A DNA stretch of 64,000 nucleotides from Anaspis maculata (Eukaryota; Arthropoda; Insecta; Coleoptera; Scraptiidae). Under the pieces are notes generated by a model. The model did no database searches. It had not been told where the DNA came from and worked only from the letters and a program-made list of their open reading frames with translations. The translations under genes were made by a program, and so were the position numbers. Positions 21,901 to 33,942 of the stretch are shown here, one piece after another; the stretch's first letter is position 1; every line of letters begins with the position of its first letter. Location of the stretch: contig OX421963.1 in NCBI GenBank assembly GCA_949128115.1, positions 39,167,979-39,231,978 on the forward strand, in the 5' to 3' direction.

Positions 21901-23962
21901 ACCCATTTGTGACATCTGTCATTCAGTTTTTTGTGTAACAAACAGTGATTATTTTTCAAGTTTAAGAAATAATACCATTTGTATTATTTGTGACCTTAAC
22001 CCTCGGATTATACCCTAGAAGTGCAAACAAGTGAATGAAATAAAAAGATGAAAGAACACAAAAAATTTCTCAAAGTACGAAGGACACTCTATACCTTCCA
22101 AAATCCGCCCACTGGTGAAAGAAGAATTACTGTGTGCCATACTCACTCACACAATGTTTCTTGTTACAGAGGGTTCAATTTTTTTGTGTAATTATGAATC
22201 ATACCTGTAGAGTGATATGTAGTGCTGGAAAAACGCAAAAACCGAAAGATGCACGTGCTCAAGCGTAACATAACATGGGTTCCTATAATACACCGTTTTC
22301 AATACTGAATCATATTTTTGTCAATTTAAATTAACTACTTTAGAATTTGTCCATGCCCTCGCTTTTTACGAAAGTTTAATTGAATCAAGAATACGTACCT
22401 ACGCCTCGACCTACGCACTTTTATCACTTCTTCGGCTATTTGAGAAACGCATGTTTGCCATTCCAGCCAATTCTTAGACACCAAACTGAATGACTGAACA
22501 CAGATAATAAATATCTTATCGACTTAATATTCATGCCTTGGATCCATTTAAATTTATTCAATTAGAAATCATTGAGTCGCATTTTTTGCATCTGGTCAAT
22601 AAGGTTTCCATTCACAAATATACTGACGCACTGTTTTTGCGTCCTTGATGCAGCAATTCAAAAGGCGAAGAGTTATTGACACACTCTGTCACAGTAGGTA
22701 GGCACCATCTATATCTAGGAATATTATTCTTGTTCATAGAGTTCTTCACGTTCCCCTTTATTTACTTTCGCACCAATACGTCGCGTTTTTGTTGGAATTC
22801 AAATAAGATATACAGTGTGATAAAGTCATGCACAAAACTCATATTTCCGTTCATGATTTTTTTTTTTTGAAAAAATCCTGAAACAGGTCGATTTTGTTTC
22901 AATCCAGTCCACCATCCTGTATAAAAAAATTTTTCGTTGGCTGTTTTTGAGTTACGATGAAGTCATCAATTTTTACTTCTCATCGAATTCTTCAAAAATC
23001 TGTCAAAAGGTATAAGCTGTCAAAATAAAAACTTTGACGTTGAATAACTCGAGAAGTACTGCCCTCCAGCTGCCCTCTGGAAGTACCGAACGGATCTCAA
23101 CCAAACTCGAAAATAAATCTTTTTTTTTTTATTTTTGGACATTCTGACAACGTGCAACTTTGTATCGGTTGCAAGTCGTACTTGAAATTTAGCCGTTAGT
23201 GACAAATGGGTACTACGCAGTATGATCTGTATGATATAATCAGGGAACACTCGACATTTTTCAACACAAAATTCAAACTGAAAGGACGTCCTATCCTAAA
23301 AATACTACCAATATAAGAGTAGGTACCTATAATATGATTTTTTGAAAATTAACATTGTTATTGCGGCTGTTTTAGGGCATTCCTCCCCCCTCCAAAAGGG
23401 TTTAGACTTTGTCCCACCGTCTGTCTGTCCGTCTGTTCTTGCCCCTAATATTCTCAAGGAAAAGAGATTGGAGATTGAGAGGTGAAGAGGTGTCTGCTTC
23501 TGTACGAAAGTCTGCATACGTGGGCGGAGGTAGAATTGAGTCGGTAAGTATCCAACACCTATTCGTCATAAAGACCTTTATCTTGAATCGATCCGCCAAG
23601 AATTCCAGTGAATGTGATGACTTATAACTAAGTATACTCAGGTGCCTATTCTTTATTACCTTGAATGCTCGCTTAGATGAATAGCTCCGAGAATAGCTCA
23701 ATTTACAATGTGTCAAATATCCTTCATTTCCTTATTGAGCTAGGTATATTAGGATTCACATTCACATATTACTATCAGTTCTTTATTATTCACAAGGAAC
23801 TTTCTAAAATTAGGTAAAAATGCCGTAAAAAGATAATTCGCCCATAATTTTGAACAGTGGGTACTTATTGATGGTTACTAATACACAATGCTAATACTCT
23901 ATAGCAGACCTCTGGTAATTCTGGTGTATGTACTTTGATAAGTATTATGGATGTAGATAATA

Positions 23963-25044
23963 CAGGGTGGCCCAACGAAAACAGAACAGGGGAGTTTTCG
24001 GGCATTTCCCATCATTTTTTCGAAAAAAGCTCAGACAGGTCGATTTTTATATCGAGGGGGACATCTGAAATATACATTGGCAAATTTCTATTTTCAGCCC
24101 CCTCACCCCTACCCACCTCAACTTTAGAATTTCAAATGACACCATCTACTTTGCGATACATCAAATCAAAGAGAATAAAATTCTTCTTCTGAAAAAAATA
24201 TTTTCAAAATTTTCAACCCCACCCCCCATCTTCCTAAATTTCTCTGACTGTCCACTTTTTATATCCTCGACCCCTCAACTCTCTTCAGTTTAATCAGCCT
24301 CATCCCAAATAGCATCTAAGGAGAACATTTTCGGTGGAGAAAAGTGTTACCCAAATTCACCCCTTTCCTCTCCCCCATCCCAATTTCAAAACTCAACAGA
24401 CACCACCTACTTTGTGATACATCGAATAAAAGGAAATTGATTTCTCTTTCTAAAAACGTTTTTTTTTTTAATTTTCAACCCCTCTCCTGATAAATTGAAC
24501 ATTCGGAGTATTTTAGGGGGAAAGGGGGCTTTTTGAAAATTCTGAAAATATTTTATTTAGGAAGAGAATTCAATTCCCTTCGATTGGATGTATCACAACG
24601 TAGGTAGTGTCATTTTAGATTTTGAAGTTGAGGTGGGGGAGTGAAGGGGTGAATTTGGGTGGCACTTTTTACACAGAAAATTTTCTCCCTCGATGCTGTG
24701 CAGGATGACATTGACTGTACTGAAGAAAATTGAAAAATCAAAAATATTACATTGGAAACTCAGACAATTTTAGGAAGAAGGGGCGGGGGGTTAAAAATTG
24801 TAGAAATACTTTTTTCAAAAAGAGAATTTAATTCTCTTTAATTTGATGTATCGCAAAGTGGGTAGAGTCATTTGAAACTTCGAAGTTGGGATGGGTGGGG
24901 GTGGGGGGGCTAAAGATGGAAATCCGCCCATGTATGTTTCAGATGTCCCCCTCAATATAAAAATCGACCTGTTTGAGCTTTTTTCAAAAAAATGAGGTGA
25001 AATGCCCGAAAACCCCTCTGTTCTGTTTTCGCTGGGCCACCCTG
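23963..25044. mobile_element. Foldback element with CAGGGTGGCCCAACG ends
   Basis: TA on both sides. The left end CAGGGTGGCCCAACGAAAAC is complementary to the right GTTTTCGCTGGGCCACCCTG. Arms then include GGGGACATCTGAAATATACA and its partner, plus purine/pyrimidine-skewed runs such as CCCCCTCACCCCTACCCACC. The interior repeats the motif GTGATACATCGAAT / ATCAAATCAAAGAGAATAAA several times. It is related to the element at 28252-29223. Confidence 0.82.
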
Positions 25045-25279
25045 TATAGTAAAGGCAGGTGAACCTATTTTCTTGGCACGTTTTTATTGATTTGTGAAAA
25101 ACAAAAACAATTATTGTTTTAGTCTCGGTTTTAGTTGCGCTCCACACTCCACAGCACATGCGGATGAGGATATGTTGTAGAATAGGAACGCGGTAGGTAT
25201 ACCTATCAGTCCTACCACAACCACAAGAAGACCTATCGATCGAAAATATGCAACGTGTTGATTAGGTGAATGTGCCTAT

Positions 25280-25500
25280 AATAGGCGATTCACAATGATG
25301 TTAATGTTAACGTAATGTTATCGGTAATGGTAAATTGTAATGTTAGCATTTCAAAGCAACGAGTTTCAATGGGTAATGCTTACCATTGCCACTAACATGA
25401 TTGTGAACGTCACCATTTGAAACTCATTGCTTTGAATGCTAACATTACCATTGCCGGATAGCATTACGTTAGCATTAACATCATTGTGGATGGCCTATTA
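25280..25500. mobile_element. 220-bp near-complete palindrome (MITE-like)
   Basis: AATAGGCGATTCACAATGAT at the left end is answered by ATCATTGTGGATGGCCTATT at the right, and the intervening AATGTTA/TAACATT runs pair through to the centre near 25390. No protein frame. Confidence 0.8.
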
Positions 25501-25609
25501 CATCATAAAGAAACTCTTAGGAGTTCATCAAGCATCAGTATTCACCTACCTATGACATACAAGGATCCCAAGTTTGAGTGCGGAAATTTTGTCAATCTAA
25601 ATTCATATA

Positions 25610-25992
25610 CAGTGTGTTCAACAATGATTGTCCTTGCCGCCTTTTTGAAATTTGGCCCGCATTAGACATGCGCCGCTTCAATAAAATCATTTCACAATAC
25701 CGTAGTAACGAAGTTGATAGACGTCACGTCATACTGACTGATATCAAGTTTTAGGTTAAGCAGTGACGGCTCTGACTGCTGGTAAATAGTGAACAAGCAA
25801 CCTGACGGAACGGGAACGGATCAGCCGTCAATGCCGTCATTGTTAACCTCAGATTTTTCATCAGTCAGTGTGACGTGACGTCTATCAATTTCGTTACTAC
25901 GGTGTTCCAAAATAATTTCATTGAAGCGGGGCATGTCTAATGCGGGCCAAATTTCGAAAAGGCGGCAAGGACAATCATTGTTGAACACGCTG
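25610..25992. mobile_element. 383-bp palindromic element, CAGTGTGTTCAACAATG ends
   Basis: TA-CAGTGTGTTCAACAATGATT at the left pairs with AATCATTGTTGAACACGCTG-TA at the right. Arms continue with GTCCTTGCCGCC, GCCCGCATTAGACATG and GACGTCACGTCATACTGA. The central loop holds CTGACGGAACGGGAACGG. The 73-residue minus frame at its right end is not a gene. Confidence 0.82.
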
Positions 25993-28251
25993 TAAAATCG
26001 AAAAATGAGTATACGAATCCTAAAAAATCGTTTTTTGGGCACTTCTCCAAACGGAAAGGTCGTTTATGTTCTCGCTTTATCCGTCTGTCCGTCACAGGTC
26101 ACAGTAGCGTTAGTCTTAGACGAAAGGATTTCTGAGTAAAATTCTAACTCCAATATAGGGGTAGCTCACATAGCCTTGGAGCCCGAACCAAGAAAAACCT
26201 TGCCAAAAAAAAAAGGATGAACAATAATTACAGTAATAACAATTTAGCGTGGCGCGGCATCGCCGATGAAGTCATGAATTTCACAAGCCGGCTGGACATA
26301 GAAAGTTATGACATGCGGACAACAAGTACCCGTGCTAGATGATTTCCAAACGTTCATCTTCAAATATTTCGAGAACAAAGCATTCAATCCAAATTTTTCC
26401 AATGAAAAGTTGATTTAGACAAAAATGAATGCAGAATTCAATCATGCTATTGATTTTAGAAAATCGCCAGTGGCATGGAAGGAAAGGGGTCTGACCCCCC
26501 CCCTAATTTCTGAACCACTGTTTCTTTTTCCAGGCAAATTCTAATTCCATCCTAGGGTTCGTTGGGTTATTTCGGAAATATTTATACTCAGGTTGAGCAA
26601 AATCGGTTTGGTGGTTTGGTTTGGTGGTTTTCAAGTAATACCGTATGTTCGTTAAAATCATGAATTAGGGCAGGCTATGGAAGTGAGAATGTATGTCGGG
26701 ATCGGGATACCAAATTTTCAATTTATAATTATTCACAGAATTATAAAAAGTCTTAAATTGAAATAACCGAGGAAATAACCTTTTTCTCTCAACTGTTTTT
26801 TTTTTTTTTGTGTTTTATTTTCAGGTTCTTTCCATGTCCAAATAGGAGAGCTACCTACTGGTATAAGATGCTGAATTCGAATGAGAAGGAAAAACCAATA
26901 ACCTTGAACGTGGTTCCTTTTTAGATTTTTTTTCAATGGGAATTATTCCCATTGTAGATGTCAGTTCTTCCAGATTATTATGACCACTGCCTAAGGCCAC
27001 TGCCCGCAGAGCAGACTCAACTATACAATTTAAAACCATGTATAAAAAAGCTGCTTGGTTTTGTTTTTTCGCCTATATGGTTAATTTTTTGGGAGTTACA
27101 TTCTTGGCTTCTTTTTTCAAGGAAACGGGCACTTGTTACTGTTTTTCTTTGCAATACGGACATTCAAACTTCAAGTCCACACAAAAGCTTTGGAAGAACT
27201 TCCTATGAGTTTGCAATATCAAGGGCTATCTTTTGAAGACTGGAAACAGTACTAAATGTGATTGATTTTCTTTGGTAGATGAGTACTATGATAACTTATC
27301 AATTATTGACAGGTACCATTTGTTTATCCTTCAATTAATTAGTCCAACAGGGATAGTCCGTTTTCTTTTTGTTCCAATTTTGCTGTTGGATAGTTTTTTG
27401 GAGACGGTAGGTACCTCCACCATAGATTTTAGTGCATATTGGAGTAAGGCAATACCATTAATTTGGTAATAATTATTATATGAGACATGACATGATGATT
27501 GATGTAGATAAGAAAATAGGACTTTTCCACCTTCTTCGATTCTATGGCATCAGACATGATTTTGGAAGCTTTTCAGTGAAGCAAAAGGTTCAAAGAATAG
27601 AAGATAGAACAACAAGCGCAATAGGTACTTTCATGGGATGTTTCAAATTTTCAATTCCTGAGGTTTCACTAGCAAACACGTGCTTACCAAAACCGCAATT
27701 CTAACATTCAGCTCCTTTCCATCCGTGAAATATTGTTTGCTGGCAATCTTGCCACTAACTTGCTCATATTATAAAGATTGGTACCTAACTAAAGGTAACT
27801 TTGAATAGGACTGACTACAAAATGTTACCTGAATGGTGGTAAGACGTTGAGGGTAAGACACTTAGCTGGCTATATTGTGGTCGGCGCACGGCTGGCGGCT
27901 TATATATCAGAGGAAAAATTTCAAAATGGATTTCGGTTAATACTGCTCATGATATTTGGATTCCGAAAAATGATTTTTGTTCTATATTTTTGCGAGAACC
28001 AACTGATAACCTGATTTACTGAAAAAAGTCCAAAATTGATCGAGAAATGGAAAAAAAGTCGATTTTTTTTTCAAAAATGTATCAAACAGCAGAAAAGTAA
28101 CTTAATTTTTAGCATACAACAGCGTTATTATTTTTCAAATTGTACAATCGATTGATTTTTTAATAGAGGATTATTTTCCACGCCATCTAGCGGTCCAGAA
28201 ACACACTATTTTATCATCCACTTTCGCCTTAACGAACATACGGTACATACG

Positions 28252-29223
28252 CAGGGTGTTCATTTGAAAAGTTGTCACCCCTGATTCGCCAAAATTCTTC
28301 ATAGGAAAACGCCGAAACAGATCGGTTTTTGTTTTGAGGGGGACATCTATAGGACACATGCTGCCAAATTTTAATCTTCAACCCCTTCGCCCCCACCCCA
28401 CCCTACTTCAAAATTTCAAATAGCATTACGTATCTTGTGATACATCAAATTGAAGGCAATACAATTCTCTTTCCGCCAAACATATTTCTATTTTTTTTAA
28501 ACCACCCACCTCCTAACCCTTGTGAAAATCCTCTCTTTGTTATTGAAAGGAAAAATTTTCCGCTATAAACTCCCGATTCTTGAGAAATAGACTTTCCAGC
28601 AGAAACAGGTCGATTTTTATTTCATCTTCAACCCCTTCGCCCGCACCCTACCTCACTTCAAAGCGGTGGTTTAAAAAAATTAGAAAAAATATGTTCGACA
28701 GAAAGAGGATTTTGTTGTCTTCAATTTGATGTATCACAAGATAAGCAATGCTCTATTTGAAATTTTTAAGTAGGGTAGAGTGGGGGAAGGAGTTGAAGAT
28801 GAAAATTTGGCCGTACGTGTCTTAGATGATCTCCTTGAAATAAAAATAATCGACCTGTTTATACTGGAAGTTCTATTTCTCAAGAATCGGAAGTTTATAG
28901 TTTCCTTTTATTAACAATAAAGAGACGATTTTCACAAGGGTTGTGAGGGGGGGGGGGGGGAAGTGGTTTAAAAAAAAATTGAAATATGTTTGACGGAAAG
29001 AGAATTTTATTGCCTTCAATTTGATATGTTTCACAAGATAGGTACATAATGCTATTTAAAAAGTATGGTAGGGTGGTGGCGAAGGGGTTGAAGATAAAAA
29101 TTTGGTAGTATGTGTCAAGATGTCCCCCTCGAAACAAAAAACGACCTGTTTCGGCGATTTCCTGTGAAAAATTTTGGCGGCTAGAAATCATCAGGGGCGA
29201 CAACTTTTCAAATTAACACCCTC
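28252..29223. mobile_element. Foldback element, eroded CAGGGTGTT ends
   Basis: CAGGGTGTTCATTTGAAAAG at the left pairs with CTTTTCAAATTAACACCCT at the right. Arms share GATCGGTTTTTGTTTTGAGG, GGGGACATCT and the C-rich CGCCCCCACCCCACCC against GTAGGGTGGTGGCGAAGGG. A 16-G run occurs near 28930-28950. Its internal motifs match the element at 23963-25044, so both belong to one family. Confidence 0.75.
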
Positions 29224-29832
29224 TAAAACACCTACTGTATGATGGGAAAATGATTTTCTTGCCCAACTTTGAAGGGCTGTAAAGTAGTGTAAAGCTTTGT
29301 GAAGTAGGTATCATCTCCGTTATTTTGTGATTTTTGTGTTCCAGAGAAATATTTTTTTAGGGATCGATTCACTTATTTTTCGATTCTTTATTGACTGATG
29401 ATAAAGTTTCCGCGGAGCACTTGAACACAGGATACCGGACACCTGTAGATATCAAAATTTAAAAGGCTGTTACTTGATTAATATAGCTATTACCCTTTTA
29501 TACCCAGGTCATATTACTTATTACAATTATTACATACGTGTACGGTATCTACTTAATGAAGGTTTCTTTCCTTTGAAGACATTCTCATCCTAATTTTTTC
29601 TTTCTTGGCAAATAATTGAAGATACAGTTTAATAGCCTAAACAATGCAGCATTGTTGGTTTGTTTGCTTTGAAAGTTAACGCGTGGCAGCGCGGCAGGTA
29701 CACTTATTATTATTATGGGTGCCCGAAGCAAAGTTGACATTTTTTCCTAGATCCTGGTAATTTTCGTTTGTATGAAACTAGGTATAAGGTATAAGTATAG
29801 GTAGGTACAGTATTCTCGTATTCTGTATTCAC

Positions 29833-29986
29833 CTGGTGGGCGAGTCTGAGTCGGCGTCCCTGTGAGACACGTAATATTTGTTCTTGGACTTCTTGTGCGA
29901 TTTGGTGGGTAGCCACAAGACCCGCAGGCCGCGGTGCTTCCCTTTTCCGGCCACTTTGCTGCTGTTCTTAGGGCGCTTTGTGCTCA
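29833..29986 (-). CDS. Orphan coding-like internal exon
   Basis: Read on the minus strand, this 154-base GC-richer block is bounded by a pyrimidine-rich acceptor (GTTTTCGTTTGTTAG) and a donor AG|GTGAAT. It is open in one frame, giving a strongly basic peptide (KGKHRGLRVLWLPTKSHKKS, then KNKYYVSHRDADSDSPT). No in-frame ATG lies within or just before it, so it would be an internal exon, or its start codon could be completed across the splice (A|TG). No partner exon is recognisable in the window. Base composition and splice edges support coding; the function is unknown. Confidence 0.4.
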
Positions 29987-30484
29987 CTAACAAACGAAAA
30001 CAAACACTAAACTATACACCGCGCCGTAAGCACCATCCAGCTGCGAATCTGCTACTGGTTTTATTGATGCCGTGACGTAAACAACTGACTTTAATCACAA
30101 GAATTTAACATTGAAGTGAACCAGCAGTCAGCACTGGTAGAGAGAACGAACGCAGCGTCTGCCCGCTTGCATAACCCAATCGAATGTGAACAAAGACTCT
30201 GTGGGTGAATGCCATCACCAACGTTGGTAGGCACCTCTACGACTTTTTACCTGTAACAGCATACTGCATAGGTTCTACTCTGCTCTACGCGCGCTCTACC
30301 TTGGCAGATGAACGTGAACCAAGGTGAAATGTGAATAATAAAGCGACAAGGTGCGAAGAAAGCAAGAAGGTATTGCACAACAAAAGGTAAGAGCCGAGGC
30401 GGTCGGAAAGATAAACAGTTTAAAGGGCTTAATATCGTAATGATATCGGTCGGCAGTTAATTAGGTATCAGCTTGGGTATCAGG

Positions 30485-30526
30485 TATAAAAGGCCAGTCG
30501 GTTCGGTTCGGATATGTACTTCAGTC
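30485..30526 (+). promoter_or_regulatory. Candidate core promoter: TATA box plus TCAGTC initiator
   Basis: TATAAAAGG at 30485 is followed by CTTCAGTCAGAT with a TCAGTC arthropod initiator at 30521-30526. The spacing from the first T of the TATA box to the initiator A is 38 bases, a little longer than the usual 30-31, which weakens the call. No downstream coding exon is recognised, so the gene it would drive is unknown. Confidence 0.35.
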
Positions 30527-31654
30527 AGATGGTCTAGGGTCTAGGTCTGGTGCAGGCTGCAGGTTTTTGTTTGTAGGATCATCCTTGGGCAGAGATTCCT
30601 TGGGTTTGATTTAGGTTAGGTTATTATAGGTACAGTGGTTGCCCATTTAAACGCGTACTGCTTTTGACACGGGATGTCGGGGTGTACCTACTCCTACTGA
30701 TTTTTTAGCGCATTTTCCATCTTGATGAAAATCGCTTTTGCAGCCGCTTTGTCCGTCCGTCCGTCCGTCCGCCCGTCTGTTCGTTCCTCGAACTCCTCGC
30801 AAACTAGACGACCTAGCTTTCTGACGTTTTCGCTGTTACATAGCTGCCACTCCCAAAGCTGGGCTAGGCTATATTGAATGTCTATATTGCGCCGCCAACA
30901 TAGAGAAAACCGCCCCCGATCAACTTGAAATAACATGATATTGCAATTTCTCCCAGACCTAATGCTCTGGTGTTCTCATTTTATGAATAATACATAGTTG
31001 CCACTTATTATAAACGTAAGCCCAGAAACATTCCATCATCAATATGCGCCGCCGACATAAAAAAAATTGCTAAAAATCACCCCCAATCAATTTAAAATGA
31101 AAAACATAAACCCGAAGACATGCGATCTAATCCACGTTTACCATCACGTACATCAGTTCAGCGCATACATGAGAACGCATACCTGAAAAAGCGCGGTAAT
31201 TTCAATTTAGACGCACGAAGTGTTACTGTCAATGGCAACTCTCAATCAATAATCGAAATGTAAACAAACAACAAACATAACCTCCTAACCATTCAACATT
31301 TAATATTGTTCAGAATGAAATGTTACGTGCCGTATGGCAGAAAGACGCAGAGAAGATTCAGCTGATACGAAACACAACGAGCTGCAAGGCGATCGACGAA
31401 ACAAGAGCATTATTTGGTTAGATTTGTCGAAACGTCAAATCGACGTCAAGCGCTGTCAGCTGAAATTCGCGTGATATTACACACGTTGTACACCGTATTA
31501 CAGTGTTGTCAACTTGTTGTCGTGATATAGATATGGCAACGTCTTACTTTCACAGGTATGCGCAGAAGCCTTTCGGGAAACGTGGATTCTTTCGCTGTAT
31601 GAATAGCTGACTAAAAATGGGAAAGAATAGGCTAGAGTAGGGATGGCAACGATA

Positions 31655-31725
31655 TATCGATATATAAGAAATATCGATATAATTATATCGTTTTTTCGTT
31701 CCATATATCGATACAAATATCGATA
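31655..31725. promoter_or_regulatory. Cluster of four TATCGATA (DRE-type) sites
   Basis: TATCGATA occurs at 31655-31662, 31672-31679, 31706-31713 and 31718-31725, within 71 bases. In Drosophila this octamer is the DRE bound by DREF and, in overlapping form, by BEAF-32. Here it could equally be simple palindromic AT-rich repeat; function is inferred only from the motif. Confidence 0.4.
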
Positions 31726-31952
31726 TATTTCTGGATATATCGGAAACTGTCGGACTCGACTTTGTCACGCTTCTCGTACGTAAATTATCGAGTAAATTAT
31801 TGAATATTCGAGGCTGAGCTGTGACTGTGTTAAAATACAGGAAACTACGCTTCGCAGTACCTATACTTGGCAAATTTTGCAGATGGCACTGATGCGGTGA
31901 CCAAGTCTGGAAGTCTTGAACCCTTCGGAATTTTCTAACGATTTAAATTTAT

Positions 31953-32086
31953 GGTGCTATTCTGTAAAAAATAACATTCCATAAACACTCTGTTATGTAA
32001 AAATTCGGGTCGGCCATTAGCTGTTGCCTAGGAAATAACAACGTAACAGAGCCTTTAGGGAATGTAATTTCTTAGAGAATCGCACC
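31953..32086. mobile_element. 134-bp MITE (GGTGCTATTCTGTAAAAAAT ends)
   Basis: Left GGTGCTATTCTGTAAAAAAT and right TTAGAGAATCGCACC are complementary with a few mismatches, and CATTCCATAAACACTCTGTTA pairs with TAACAGAGCCTTTAGGGAATG. The interior is GTCGGCCATTAGCTGTTGCC. A second copy of the same length lies at 39209-39342 and a diverged one at 12747-12872. Confidence 0.85.
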
Positions 32087-32139
32087 ATTAGTTTGTTATT
32101 AGAAAATTATAAAAAACCGTTCGAACCGTATAAAGACCG

Positions 32140-32375
32140 TTCGAGCAGTGGATGTCTTTGCGGTGTCAGAATTCGGGGATAAATGCGTGGTAGACTTTCT
32201 TTCGGTGGACTGTTTGAGCAGTGAATGTCTTTGCGGTGTCAGAGTTCGGGGATGAATGCGTGGTGGACTTTTTTCCGGTGGATCGCTTTAGCAGCGGATG
32301 ACTTCGCGGTAGCAGAACTCGGGGATAAATGAGTTGTGGACTTTGTTCCGGTGGGATGTTTGAGCTGTGGATTGA
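32140..32375. repeat. Minisatellite, ~70-73-bp unit, about 3.3 copies
   Basis: The unit contains GTTTGAGCAGTGGATGTCTT, GCGGTGTCAGAATTCGGGGA, TAAATGCGTGGTGGACTTT and TTCCGGTGGA, starting near 32141, 32214 and 32287, with a truncated fourth from about 32357. Copies differ by scattered substitutions. It lies just downstream of the MITE at 31953. Confidence 0.8.
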
Positions 32376-33622
32376 TTTTGCTGTGGACCGCTGAGTGGGC
32401 TCCCTGCCGCTCCCACACGCCGCCCCCAAAGTAAGAGATAGATGGAAAACATCAACCCGAAGACATAGCGATCCAAGTCTTTCGCTATATGAATAGCTGA
32501 CTAAAAATGGGAGAGGATAGGCTACTTTTGATTAGTCGCCGCCCCCAAATTCCGTCGATCCCAAAAAAGAAAAAAGTGCATATTTCACAATTTTCACTAA
32601 TTTAGATGTTTCCTCAAACATTTAGAAACTCCCAACTCAAACTGTGCAACATTTGCTTAGCCGAACGCTGCCGCTTCCGCACGCCGCCCCCAAGGTAAAG
32701 AGATAAATGTAAAACATAAACCTGAAGACATAGCGATCTAAGATCTAAGTCTTTCGCTATATGGATAGCTGACTGAAAATGAGAAAGGATAGACTACTTT
32801 TGATATGGCGCCGCCTCCAGCTTCCGCCCCCAAAAGAAAAAAAGTGCAACTTTGAACAATTTTCACTGATTTAGGTGTTAAATGTTACTTCAAACATTTA
32901 GAAACTCCCAACTCAACTCTCAACTCTTGGCAAGAGTTTTTTTTGCCAAACGCTGCCGCTCCCACACGCCGCCCCCAAAGTAAGAGATAAATGTGAAACT
33001 TAAACCTTGTTGTTGATGATTGAAAGAATTTTCATTCAAATCTATTACATTGGCAAGTATCTCATTCCGATAACAAAATATCACAATGAATATCGATTGA
33101 AGAGAGTGGGCAAAAAATGGTGTTTCTCCTTCAACCAAATTTCTTTACATTCACAATACACAATATTGCGTGACCGCTTAGCGCATGCGCTAAAAAACGA
33201 GGTGATTCGTTCTAAGTCTTCCATATGTTACGCTGTAAAATGTGTGATTCTCAAACTAAGCTAAATGGATTATGCGTCGTTTTCAAGTAGAAGTGGTTAC
33301 ATAGAAAAATAGGAGTAACCCTCGCAACCTATTCATGAAAGCACATATGTTAGGAATCATTCCCAAATGCCCCAAATTACGAAATAAAAAAAACATGGAA
33401 CACTTCAACCATAACATTCAAATTTATCGCGAAATTGTCTGGGGATATTTCATTTAATCAGTACTGTATTGTATTGACGACAGCATGGTGTGGTCCTCTG
33501 AGTGGCACACACTTTTTCGACCGCCGAATATGCATTTTGAATCGGAAGACTTCACAAGTTGCTGATAGAACTGTACAAAACGTCAACGTCAAACACTGAA
33601 ATCAATGTTATTGTCGATTTAT

Positions 33623-33806
33623 GGGCCGCCATTCTTCAATCGTGTGAGAAAAGTCCCTGGGAGTAAAATACATTCCGCAGTACACTGATGTAGCGAATGT
33701 TGCCTAAAATCGTGGTTTTTAGGCAACTTTCGCTACAGAAATGTAGTACGGATTATATAAAACTCCCAGGGACTTTTCTCACACGATTCAAGAATAGCGG
33801 TCCTGA
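33623..33806. mobile_element. 184-bp palindromic MITE
   Basis: GGCCGCCATTCTTCAATCGT at the left and ACGATTCAAGAATAGCGGTC at the right are complementary with few changes. Arms continue with GTGAGAAAAGTCCCTGGGAG / CTCCCAGGGACTTTTCTCAC and GTAGCGAATGTTGCC / GGCAACTTTCGCTAC to a short centre. High arm identity suggests a recent insertion. Confidence 0.82.
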
Positions 33807-33942
33807 ACATGCGCGATGATAACTTGTCACCGTTTTCTTAGTTCGCATGACATTCATGTCGGAGCGCCACTTCCGCGCAATATTGTGTATTATGCCTCTG
33901 AAAGAAAATGCACTACTGAGACTCACGCGCGTGAAGGCAGAC

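Larger units (their letters stand above)
14584..29832. other. Gene-poor, repeat-dominated region
   Basis: About 15 kb with no gene I can support. It contains the foldback elements, satellite and MITEs listed separately. Stretches left over (for example 14600-15850, 22000-23950, 26050-28240) are AT-rich and show no splice-bounded coding segments I recognise. A cluster of small plus-strand frames at 26958-27704 has no recognisable motif. Confidence 0.5.
30700..33005. repeat. Composite tandem-repeat region
   Basis: A ~270-base unit containing CCACACGCCGCCCCCAAAGT, AAACATAAACC, GAAGACATAGCGATC, TTTCGCTATATGAATAGCTG and AGGATAGGCTACTTTTGAT recurs at about 32400, 32670 and 32950. Partial copies lie near 31090-31160 and 31590-31640. 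A separate GTCCGTCC run sits at 30745-30780. None of the open frames here is supported. Confidence 0.65.

Noticed and set aside
23305..23716. Minus-strand frames of 70 and 104 residues
   Set aside because: They run through the degenerate GTCTGTCTGTCCGTC repeat and translate to DGQTDGG-type peptides, a repeat artefact.
26958..27704. Cluster of three adjacent plus-strand frames (92, 65 and 74 residues)
   Set aside because: I considered a broken transposase, but found no DDE/DDD or DNA-binding motif and no matching terminal repeats.
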